Positions 24,153 to 33,415 of a stretch of DNA of 64,000 bases are shown in pieces. The notes beneath the pieces are model-generated. The model was not told the origin of the DNA and did no database searches. It saw only the letters and a list, made by a program, of their open reading frames with translations. The position numbers and the translations under genes were made by a program. The stretch's first letter is position 1; each line of letters opens with the position of its first letter. Source of the stretch: Bondarzewia mesenterica (taxonomy: Eukaryota > Basidiomycota > Agaricomycetes > Russulales > Bondarzewiaceae); NCBI GenBank assembly GCA_004802705.1, contig SGPL01000057.1, positions 30,499-94,498 on the forward strand. The letters are read 5' to 3'.

Positions 24153-25316
24153 TCAAGCCTGTCCTTGCGAAACAAAGGCGAGGATAAGCACGTCGTATAT
24201 CAGCAGCGCCTGCTCGTGTCGCTGGATCATTCCGGGCCTCTGCTCCCTCAGCTGGTCAATTTCTTGCGCTACCTGATCCCATGCGAGCGATTGGGGCAAC
24301 GGACCCAGTGGAGAGTTTGGCAATAACGGGACAGAAGATGTCCCGGGAACCGGGGCTGCGAGGCCACCTGGTTGGGTAGAAAGAAGGCCGTGAGAGCGGA
24401 GGAGCGACGAGAGTGCAATGAAAGATCCTGTACGGCCAACCCCCGCCGAACAGTGGACCATAACGGGTGGGTCGGGATGGAGGTCTTGTTCCCCCGCATA
24501 GCACGAGATATCTTTATTCGTCCGATCGACAAGCTTTATGAACTCCAGCAACTTTGCCCTGTCCCTTGGCGCGGGAACGCCATGGTCTGGCCATGAGGTG
24601 TACATGAGGTGTTTAAAGGTCGCAAGATTCCGAGTGACACCGTGGGCGACAAATTCGACGGAGACGGTGCTCACGACGCATTGTGCGTAATCGACAGCTT
24701 CGGACTTGACGAGGATGATTTTAATCGTTGGGAGATCGTCATAATCAAAGCCGGGATGTATGATCCAGGACTCTCCGGGCTTCGGGGGCAAATAAGCATG
24801 CGCCTTCTGTATCCCAGATTCGAAGCTCGGCGTAAGCTGGACGACCGTACGTACGCGGGTAGGACGCGGGTAACGCCCGTCTGGCGGCTTCACTGAGGGC
24901 TCCGCGATGATACTGAGAAACTCATGCACGGTCGTCGGGAGCGGTGCCTGCGTCGCAATAGCCCAGTTTCCACCAGCACACTCACGCACCCAGCTACCAT
25001 TGAAGTAACGATCGCCGACGATCACACGAGTACGGTCGTATGGCTCGATGTCGCTGTAACGATTGAATGGCAAATTCTCGGGGAGCGAAGCGATGGCGAC
25101 AGAATAGTGGTTGGTAAAACTAGGTCTGGACGATAGAGTTGAGGGGACGCGTGTGATCCGGTTCACTAGGGACCTGTTGGAACGATTCTGGGAGTCTGCA
25201 CGAGCGCGGATACGTGTGCGCTCGCGTTCTGCAAGGTTGTGAAGGACAGAATTTATATGCTCGTTGTTGTGGGCATTCCTGAGCCAGGAGGGAACATAGG
25301 ATGGGAGAGTAGTCAT
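24153..25316 (-). CDS. Protein tyrosine phosphatase, classical type, intronless
   Basis: A single open frame of 387 residues. The substrate-recognition block is NRYSDIEPYDRTRVIVGDRY; WPDHGVPAPRDRAKLLEFI is the WPD loop; VMVHCSAGVGRTGSFIAL is the catalytic P-loop with Cys and Arg; and QRPGMIQRHEQ is the Q-loop. All four catalytic elements are intact, so the enzyme should remove phosphate from phosphotyrosine. The N-terminal 80 residues are Arg-rich and have no domain. Compared with yeast Ptp1 the YINAS motif is replaced by YFNGSWVRECAGG. Loss of all introns in an otherwise intron-rich window may mark a retrocopy or a lineage trait. It faces the NR2C2AP gene across a 260-bp divergent promoter. 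Confidence 0.9.
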   Translation of the reverse strand: MTTLPSYVPSWLRNAHNNEHINSVLHNLAERERTRIRARADSQNRSNRSLVNRITRVPSTLSSRPSFTNHYSVAIASLPENLPFNRYSDIEPYDRTRVIVGDRYFNGSWVRECAGGNWAIATQAPLPTTVHEFLSIIAEPSVKPPDGRYPRPTRVRTVVQLTPSFESGIQKAHAYLPPKPGESWIIHPGFDYDDLPTIKIILVKSEAVDYAQCVVSTVSVEFVAHGVTRNLATFKHLMYTSWPDHGVPAPRDRAKLLEFIKLVDRTNKDISCYAGEQDLHPDPPVMVHCSAGVGRTGSFIALSSLLRSHGLLSTQPGGLAAPVPGTSSVPLLPNSPLGPLPQSLAWDQVAQEIDQLREQRPGMIQRHEQALLIYDVLILAFVSQGQA

Positions 25317-25576
25317 GTCGGCATAGGATTATGTTGGGTCTGGTGCACTACAGTGAATTGCAGCACACGACGTTTGCCACAGTATCTGGCCCTTCAAAAG
25401 CCTTCAAAACATCAGCGCACTAGAAACGGAGAGATACCCAAAAACTACAAGATCTAATACCATGACGTAATGGATAACCTAGCCGCCTCAAAGATTCAGT
25501 TGTTTTCTGTTCTTCTCTACAGTCACTATAATCTGAAGACCTCTGCTGTTAAACATTCGTATAATACTCGGACAGC

Positions 25577-26153
25577 ATGACTATGGCGATCAATCCAACA
25601 GTGTCGCTTGTTGCAACCGATACACGAATCAAGTGTGTTTCCAAGTACTTCTAACTCGCCTCATCTGCCCACTGGCGATTTCAGAGTTAGTTCGACTCTG
25701 GACAAATCAGTGGGGAAGAAAAATTTGACGGATGGTAGTCCTGAAACTTGCTGGACATCTCAACAAGTATGTTTATCAAATTTGTTCTTTCGCCTTCGGT
25801 CTCCTTGATGGGTTTCTTTCGAGGGTCTTCCGCAATATATCCAACTATCTTTTTCTTCGCCCGTCACTCTCAGCCGCATCTTTCTGACTTTTCAAGGGGG
25901 GTTTGTGGGAACACGATGCTCTGTTAATGTTCAACCTCCTGATGAATCGGACTGGCGGATCTTGACACGAATATACCCTGAAGACGTGAACCGGAAGCAA
26001 GTTTTTGACTTTGCCATGCTTGCTCCCAGTGAGGTCGGCGAATGCTTCCAGAGCGTCAAGCTTATATTTGAAGAGAGCTCTGACTTTTTCGGGCGCATCA
26101 TCGTATATGATCTTAACATCGAGGGCAATATTGCGGAAGGACATACTGGATGA
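25577..26153 (+). CDS. NR2C2AP (TRA16) homologue, F5/8-type C-like domain
   Basis: Three exons, about 154 residues, the size of the animal protein. The chain MTMAINPTVSLVATDTRIK joins VSSTLDKSVGKKNLTDG, then ETCWTSQQGLPQYIQLSF, LTFQGGFVGTR, RIYPEDVNRKQVFDF, and SSDFFGRIIVYDLNIEG. These blocks line up with human nuclear receptor 2C2-associated protein, whose matching motifs are KHL.DQDEETCWNS, FQGGFSS, YPEDNN and ATDFFGRVV. The fold is a discoidin/galactose-binding jelly roll. The animal protein is described as a repressor of the nuclear receptor TR4; fungi lack that partner, so the fungal role is open. The overlapping minus-strand frame of 134 codons is a shadow. Confidence 0.85.
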
Positions 26154-27011
26154 AGTTAGTGACTGTTGGATGGTTGTAGGAGTCATACCTTCGTTGCTGT
26201 ACGTATCTTTCATATGATAGAGGCAAATGTGCCAATTTTTTTCTGACATATCATCGCTTTAGATCCAATTTCCAGTCGGCTTGGGCGGCGAAATGGGATC
26301 ATCGATGCTTGTGCCGCGATGGCTGTTCCGATTATGTAATAAATCAAGAAGTCGAAGATGGTCCCGTTGTACCATTCTCAGCGAATCTTGTTTATTTCGT
26401 CAGGTTTCTCAAGAGAGAGGATGGCAACGTACCTATTATATTCCACTTCACCCTTTTACGCCACCTTTTACGCCACGAGATTGGATCTCTGCACGTTCAT
26501 TTGCAGTGCCACCCATTCTTGACCCCGACTTGCCGGTTGTGTGGCACCCGGTACTGGTACATAAAGGACCTTGAGCTGACAACAGTAAGTTTTGATCCTA
26601 CGTTCTCCCCCACTCCTGGTTTTCTCCTCTCTCCCTTTATCGCTGCATCCCTCCGCAATGATTTCCATCTCGAAATTCCAACGCATGATCTTGTCTGGAA
26701 GGTTGCCGATCGGAAACACTCCAATACTCTGCCGTATTTTGACTGGGGCCACCCTGTTTACTATCGCTTATGGTTGGGAGCTTGTCCTTCCTGTTACATG
26801 GCGAGCAGTCCACACCTGGCTTCAGCGCATCCGCCCTCCAGCCGCCCACCCTTGCGGAATTGGCCGCTCTTCGAGGTACAGCTATGGCGGAATAGGTCTT
26901 GAAATCGCATCGGTCGTTGGTTTCCAGCATTACAAGCCATTCACCCGTAAACTATTCTTGAGGCGAACACTACTTGCTGTTGTTGATGACCACATTCCAC
27001 GTCCTCCCCCC
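26154..27011. other. Unresolved interval upstream of the atypical kinase
   Basis: All three plus-strand frames stay open for 95-200 codons in parts of this 860-bp stretch, including one continuous with the kinase from 26592. None has a recognisable domain, and residue composition is inconsistent. It may contain the kinase 5' exons, its promoter, or a decayed gene. Left unassigned. Confidence 0.3.
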
Positions 27012-28828
27012 ATGTCCACTTGCAGTTACTGGCTTCCTGGCGTGGCCACTGTGGAGGATAGTGTTTTGCCAAAGACACCTTCAAGCGATGCCCAGGACCT
27101 CCGTTTTCCCGCGTTGGGTTTCGACGATATATCTTCATACCTCAGGCAACCTCCTAAATTTGATTCCTCCACCCAATCAGCGAACTTTTCTACTCATGTC
27201 TCACCAGCATCCACTTTCTTATCTCTGTCGTCTGTCTCTGTCGCCGATGTCTCTGTCGCATGTGTGGTCAGCTCGCACAGTATCTCTCAGCCACAGACTG
27301 CGGCTCTGTCTGATGATTATTCTGGTGATCAGGGCGAGCTGCATGACGATACTAATGCCATACCTAATGCCATTCTCGATGACGGCCAAGTCTTCTACTA
27401 TGTCATGGATAGGATTGGCAAGGGCGGTTGGGGCAGTGTCTTTGTGGCTCTCACGAATCCTCGTGACGGAAATCCGAATTTTCCACGCAAGGTCGCGATC
27501 AAGGCATATTCGAAGGAGTCAATGCGCCGGTGGGACCAATTCTACGATCTTGTTTACAACGAGGAAAAACTCTTGCGGCATGTCACTTCTCAGCCTGAAG
27601 GTAATCTCGTGACCACGTTGCTATCGTCATTCCAAGACCAGGATAATGTCTACATGGTCATGGTGAGCGTTCTCCATCATTTTCCAAGGAATGGTTTTGA
27701 CATACATGCGAGCAGAGACTCTACCCTTCGGATCTGTGCGCCATGCTGGCAAATCTCCACGTCGACTTGTCGTTGGACCAAATAAGGTTCTACGCCGCAG
27801 AGTTGGTGCGTATTGTCTGTACCGTTCCACACAATTCTTCATCGTAAATCACATTTATATATGTAGCTGTTGGGAATTGATCAGTTGCAAAAGCGATGCA
27901 TCATCCATGGGGACCTCAAACCGGAGAACGTCCTCGTCACACCATCCGGACACCTGACAATCGCAGACCTCACACATGCCTACCAGGTTGACGACGAATG
28001 GCGCAATTGCATGTGGTTAGCGTCTCGAAAGTACTTCTCGGTTGGATCTCCGGGCTACTATGCTCCTGAAATGATGAATGTGACGTTGTTGAACATTGAC
28101 GGGTACACAGGCCAAGCCGATATGTGGACGTATGGCCTGATGCTAGGCGAATTGTATAGACGTGGTGTGGGTACTTATCTTATGGTCTTTTGTTCCCAAA
28201 TGCTGATCAATATCTCACACAGCCGATTACTCCTTTCCACAATGCCAGTCATGAGAAGCATCCAGAGCTGACGGATGAATGGAATGTCGCCGACGATCTA
28301 CAGGATCTTGAGGATCCTGCACTTCGAGATTTGTTACTGAAGGTGCGGATTGAATTCCACTCCTTTTTGAATTGTGTGGTACTCAATGGCAACTTCATGA
28401 TAACGAATAGCTCCTTGAAAAGAATCCTGAGAAACGTATCAGACTGCCTGATGTCAAGAAGCATCCATTTTTCGAGGAGATGTAGGCTCAGTATTTATCT
28501 CCTTTCTTTCAAATGCTCATCACTCAAATACTCGCAGTGATTGGGACTGGATCGAACAGCGCCAATGGTCGCGTGAGTCATTCGACACTTGTCAAATAAG
28601 TGGATCTCGACTGACAGTTGTTCTTCAGCACCCTTTGTCAAATCCGTCAAATTGATTGGCATAAACCACTGCATCCGTCTATCGACCATGAGCATGAACA
28701 AGCACATCCCTCCTAAGTACATCGACTGGGACTTCTTCAACTTTAAATGCCGTCCAGAGCAACTCTTAGACCCCACGCACGGCGATTGCGAGCTGCAGAT
28801 ACTACCGCCTGAACTCGGCAGGCCATGA
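27012..28828 (+). CDS. Atypical (non-RD) serine/threonine protein kinase
   Basis: At least seven exons. The 5' end is uncertain; MSTCSYWLPGVATVED at 27012 is a conservative start, with the frame open back to 26592. A Ser/Thr/Val-rich leader of about 120 residues precedes the kinase domain: GKGGWGSVF (P-loop), VAIKAYSKES (Lys), YNEEKLL (helix C Glu), then HGDLKPENVL in place of HRDLKPEN, ADLTHAY where DFG normally stands, and GSPGYYAPEMM (APE). Asp of the catalytic loop and Asp of the metal site remain, so activity is possible, but activation must not follow the usual RD rule. The C-terminal lobe continues to PEKRIRLPDVKKHPFF and an extension IPPKYIDWDFFNFK ending ELGRP. Pathway unknown. Confidence 0.7.
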
Positions 28829-29430
28829 AGATACCGAGACTGGTCGATCCATAAACGTCTCGTTTGCGTCCAGCCTCTCCATTTTGGGTGGAGAAGAGTC
28901 GAACGAGCGAGCGGATTACACGACGGACAGCTTGAAGAAGAATTCGAAGGCGCCCTCCTAAGGCATCTTCCGGTATCGCTTCGCTTCGTCTGCCAATGCC
29001 AGACTTCGTCAGGATGTCGTTTGACTTGGAAGCCATGACGGACCACCTCTACACCGCGCACACGGCTGATGACCCCATTTCTCTTGTTTGTTTGTTTTGC
29101 AGGAAGGATGGGATGNTTGTTTTTTGTTTGATTGTGTTCAGTTAGATTGGAGCTAGAAAGGGGGAAGGGCTTGTACTTTTTTTGCTTAGCTTTTGCTGTC
29201 GCTGTCTGATTGTGTTCTATTTCCTGAGTGCTTTTGTATACCATTTATAGCTCTAATTTTCATCCTGTTTCTTGCCCGAGTTGCATGCTGTGCGCGTCGC
29301 CCAGACGCGCTAATTACAAAAGGCTCTCTGGGACCACCAATCTCGATGAATAGTGTTCTTGTTTGAGCAGCAACAAGGAGCGAGAACGAATAGCCAAATC
29401 AATCTTGATTCAGCGAACAATAAAACCCAG
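28829..29430. other. Intergenic, tail-to-tail
   Basis: 3' UTRs of the kinase (+) and the glycosyltransferase (-), with an N at 29116 and T/TTGTTT-rich sequence around 29086-29130. The minus-strand frame across it (about 249 codons) lacks any domain and overlaps the kinase exons; not called. Confidence 0.45.
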
Positions 29431-31622
29431 TTAGTTAAACACCTCGAACGGTTGCCACACCGGCTCCACGACGCCCTTCTCGTCAATCTCTACCCATCGA
29501 TTATGCTCTTCGTCGATGTCCCCCTCGACGTGATCCACAAAGCCATGCCCGAACGCGCGGTCCCAACCATACCCAACAGCGGAGAGCCTACACACACTTG
29601 ACCTAATGTCCAGGCAGCATGAGGGAGATTAAAATCGTAAACAGAAAAAAGCAAGGACTCACGCCATCCCGCACACCACTGCCCCAGGTACCACATCGTC
29701 CTCCCAACCCCATAGCCCACTGACCATAGCAAAATCGACAATCATCCCTTTCGTTCGCTTGATTCTCTCCTCCTCCCACAGCGCATTGAATTCTTTCTGC
29801 ACGTACGCGTTCGGACTCGCCAGCGCCCTGAGATCTCCGTCCTTGCTCTCTGCGAGCGAGAAGAACGTCGTGTCCACCGAGAGCTGCGCGCGGAAATTCT
29901 CCTGCGCCGACGGATCGTCAAAGGCGAGGTAAACTATAGGTGCGGGTAGTTTCGACGTGGGTGCGGAAGAATTGAGGAAGAGCCGAGACCAGGTGTCGGA
30001 CGCGGCTTGTGCGTAGTCTTCGGTTGGGATGTGTTTTCCGTGGTATTTCCAGGAGAGACCGAAGCGGTCTCCGCGCCGTATATGGACTGCGACGTATCGT
30101 CCGGGATCGGTTGAAGGTCGTGCGTCATTCGATGAAGCAAGGGCGGGTTGAAATGGCTCGGGGAGGAGGGAGGCGAGTTCAGTGCGCACGGAGCGGATAA
30201 GCGCTGCAGTGGCTGCATTCGGCCGGATAGTTTGCCGTAGCGATTGGCGGGCCTGTTGATAAATGGGCTTCAGCCGGTTCAATTGGCGAGCATATCTAGT
30301 TCAGTCAGTCGTGAGGGTATTGAACGGAATGCCGGAGTACTGACACCTACGGGTCCTCAAAGCTTTCGAAGAATCCATGGCCGAAGTGGTATAACGCGGT
30401 GCGAGAGTTGATCACCTACATACCAATTGATATAACTACCTAAAAATTCATATGCTACCATGGAGTGAACAACTGACCCAGTGTCTGACCTCGTGAGCTT
30501 ATGATGCAAGGGCGTGGATTGGTTCGTCTTACCTAGCAGTTCGTGGGCACGCTACGAGGTCTAAATAGCGAATCTCAGCCCAACTATTATATTAGACGCA
30601 ACGAAGTGAAATTACCTTCAGGTGGAGGTGCGCGGCAACCAGGCTCTGGGCCTGGTTGGCGAGCACGTACATCCTGAAAGTGATCCGTCCATCTTACCAA
30701 ACAGCTTATAAGTCATTCAATGGATGGGAATGTGTATTTTAGAAACGCACTTTCCACGATTCCAATAAGTGTCGTCAATTAAAAAAAGTTCTATTTCGCT
30801 AAAAGAACCGCAAGTAAGATATTAGAACTGAACGGATGTTAATCATATTACCTCTCTAGCCAATGCGGCAGCTTGTGCCATGAGGGCTAGGTCAGCGAGA
30901 AGTCCAACATGACCGTCGAGCATGTAAGTGATAGTACTGCTGCAAGTCTCCGTGCGTTCGCCTTCAGGCAAGTGATACTTGCCTGGATCGGTGTTTTTGT
31001 GGTGAAGGACGTCTTTTGTACCCCACCAATAGGGATGGGGAGGCATAAATCCACCCATGAGCTTGTCACACTCTGCTCGATACTCAACCGGCCGCAGAGG
31101 GAACTGGGTATAATTGGCATAAGAGATTAAATCTTCCTCATTCAGAGGAGGTTCCTGGGATGGTATCGACGGAGCAGGATCGCCCTCCCCCAATACGGTT
31201 GCGTTTTTCTCCCCAATCGCGCGAAGAAGCGCTTCAGGCCGTTTCCACGAAAGGACGACCATGATAAATAGAACGACAGCCATGAGAGAACCTAACCAAA
31301 GCCATGCATTCTTGATGGACCACCGCACCATCCGCTCCGCCGGACCAGCCTTACCAGCTTTGACCTGCCCCTCATCACCGCGCGCACGGATGCCGGACGG
31401 CGGAAAGCTGGTGCTGGCAGAGGATGCAAGAAGAGGCTCGGATTGCTGGTGCGCGTAAGAGTACGTGCGATACTCGTCGTCGCCGAATTGTTCTAGCTCG
31501 ACTTCCGTGAACGCTTCCTCGGCGCGTCCAGCGCGCGAATGAGGCGTACGAGGTGTAAGACCCTGGGTGTCGGAAGGGTATGCGCGAGCAGACGATAAAT
31601 TCTGGAGTGGACGAGGAGGCAT
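29431..31622 (-). CDS. Type II membrane glycosyltransferase, fucosyltransferase-like (HxRRGD motif)
   Basis: Several exons; about 600 residues. The N-terminal cytosolic tail (MPPRPLQNLSSARAYPSD...) is followed by one membrane helix near residues 120-140 (LWLGSLMAVVLFIMVVLSW), then a lumenal domain starting with a Cys-containing block PVEYRAECDKLMGGF. Downstream are FFIDDTYWNRGKW, GRYVAVHIRRGDRFGLSWKY (the GDP-sugar-type HxRRxD block), PIVYLAFDDPSAQENF, and MIVDFAMVSGLWGWEDD. The order resembles alpha-1,6- and O-fucosyltransferase folds (GT-B). It should act in the Golgi; the sugar and acceptor are inferred, not shown. It is divergent from DPM3 with about 240 bp between the start codons. The start at 31622 is the first ATG of the open frame. 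Confidence 0.75.
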
Positions 31623-31864
31623 CGCGTCTGCGACGCCGCGAGGCCAGTTAACGGCTCTGATGGAGATCTGATGGAGGTAACGGGAGAAAGGAATATCTTC
31701 AGAGACGCCGGTTGCTGTGTTTCGCAAAAAGGCCGTGGAACGAGGGGATGCTTACTCAGCGTTTCCCACGTCAATTCGGCAGAGCGAGTCTGAGCGAGTG
31801 GACACAGGACAGCACATCCGAGGACCGAGTTGGACTTTTCACAAAACAACAACTCTCTTTCAAC

Positions 31865-32260
31865 ATGACACGGGCGGGACGCATCGCTATCTGGTCTAGC
31901 ATATTTATTATTCTCTACTTTTTTGCATTGTTTTTATATATCCCGGTCCCATTCGTCGATTCTGAGATCTCTGGGCAGGTATTGCCTGTGGTATGTTCCT
32001 TGCATGATCTTCCAGCCTTTCTTGGCTTAATATTTCCTTTGCAGTTGCCCTGGTGGTTACTCGTATCATTCGGTTCTTACAGCCTTTGGTCCCTCGGTCA
32101 GGGACTCTATACCTTCAGAGAGTGCACGGATGCGTATACAGAACTGCTCGGTGTAAGCGTAGCAATTTCTGACAGTTGCTTGGTTTCTGATACAAACATC
32201 GCGCAGGAAATATCACAAGCCAAAACTGAGTTGCGTGCGAAGGGCGTATCCGTCGATTAG
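31865..32260 (+). CDS. DPM3: Dolichol-phosphate mannosyltransferase subunit 3
   Basis: Three exons, 95 residues, the family size. Two membrane helices: IAIWSSIFIILYFFALFLYI (about residues 7-26) and LPWWLLVSFGSYSLWSLGQG (43-62). The C-terminal tail TFRECTDAYTELLGEISQAK and ELRAKGVSVD is the conserved region that binds and stabilises the catalytic subunit Dpm1 at the ER. The enzyme supplies Dol-P-Man for N-glycans, O-mannosyl chains and GPI anchors. Both introns (after PV and after LLG) have GT..AG borders. Its 3' end meets the CstF-64-like gene tail to tail with about 130 bp between. Confidence 0.9.
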   Translation: MTRAGRIAIWSSIFIILYFFALFLYIPVPFVDSEISGQVLPVVCSLHDLPAFLGLIFPLQLPWWLLVSFGSYSLWSLGQGLYTFRECTDAYTELLGVSVAISDSCLVSDTNIAQEISQAKTELRAKGVSVD

Positions 32261-32389
32261 GTTTAGTTGCACTGAGGTATTGTGGGAGAGATAGACATGA
32301 TTGCGGATGAGATACAGGCAGTAACAAGAGAACGAGTGGTAATGCATGCGCATTGCGGAATGAGCGAGGAAAGACATGGTCAGGGTACA

Positions 32390-33215
32390 CCAAGAGTGGC
32401 ACGCTGGAAGGCATGGGCGTGAGCTCTCCGCGTCAAAGAGGGTAAATGAATTGAACAGAATACCAACCAGTTGCATGATGCTAGCGCGCTCGGCCGGAGG
32501 CAACTGATTGATTTGGTCTGGCGTCATAGAAATAAAGCGCATGATCATTGCCTTGTGAAGTGAATGGTGAGCGAATAACGCGGAAGAGCGAGGCAACAAG
32601 ACGCTTACCCTCTGCTCTTCAGGCATAGCAGCCAATGCATCTGGGATGACTGACGCCGCGGACTGGGTTGCCGCATACGCCTGGGGAGGTTGTGCACTGT
32701 ATTGACTGGTCTGCTGTGGTGGCATTACTGCACCGTTGGTATACGGATGATACTTGGACGGGTGTGCAAGGGGATATGATGGAGGCGGGGGTGTTGCATA
32801 TTGGGGGGTGCCTCCCCGACTGGGCTGGGGAGCCATATGTAGTGGAAGAGCAGGTACTGGCTGAACAGCCGGAGGTGGTTGTGTAGCTGCAACTCCGTTC
32901 TGTTGTGACCCGAAAGTCGCCAGTGTTTTCTGGGAACGTTCATGGCGAATAGAATCATGGGGTTTTTTTTTTGATGCGACTCTTGTACATACCTGGGTTA
33001 CATCTACATTAATCGCGTTCATCTTGGTCATTAGAGCTATGAGAGCATATGCGATTTGAGGCTGAGAGTTCAGTATGGTACGCGCTTGGTCTGCAGGCAA
33101 ATTCTAGCCGTATTTATTCGCTCAGGGCATGTACAGCTTAAAGCGAAAGGCCATATCTCACATGGAGGTGGAGCATGAGATCAGACAGTTGATCCTCTGG
33201 AAGTTGCGCGGACAT
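32390..33215 (-). CDS. CstF-64-like protein lacking the RRM (hinge and CSTF_C domains)
   Basis: Five exons, about 220 residues. The N-terminus MSAQLPEDQLSDLMLHLHN, continued by LPADQARTILNSQPQIAYAL and IALMTKMNAINVDVTQ, matches the hinge domain that in CstF-64/Rna15 binds CstF-77/Rna14. A Pro/Gln/Ala-rich middle (TQPPPAVQPVPALPLHMAPQ) leads to the C-terminal helix bundle FISMTPDQINQLPPAERASI-MQL, where a last small exon adds RATLGVP and stop (acceptor CCTTCCAG). This CSTF_C module binds Pcf11. No RRM is present; the 5' side of the ATG (33216-33415) is the promoter shared with Sec26. The paralogue may be a dedicated termination factor such as fission yeast Ctf1. The choice of the last acceptor is decided by this conserved end. 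Confidence 0.8.
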
Positions 33216-33415
33216 ATTGCACGGGTAAAACTGTGGAATACGGAATTCTGGTGGCAAGCTTGAGGTCGAGGTGTGAGTTTGACGGATTCGGCAAGAATTT
33301 GTTGGTCGAGCCACGTGGTGACTTCCTTTTTGGAATTGGGCTGTCGTGGTTGCTGTAACAGCTTCAGAGCAGACGCCGACTTAAATCTTGTTCACGCCTC
33401 CCTCCGTCTTCCATT

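Noticed and set aside
25845..26249. Minus-strand frame of 134 codons over the NR2C2AP gene
   Set aside because: The plus strand matches NR2C2AP block by block with proper introns; the minus frame is its shadow.
28495..29244. Minus-strand frame of 249 codons at the kinase 3' end
   Set aside because: Overlaps kinase exons, runs through low-complexity T/TTGTTT sequence and shows no domain.
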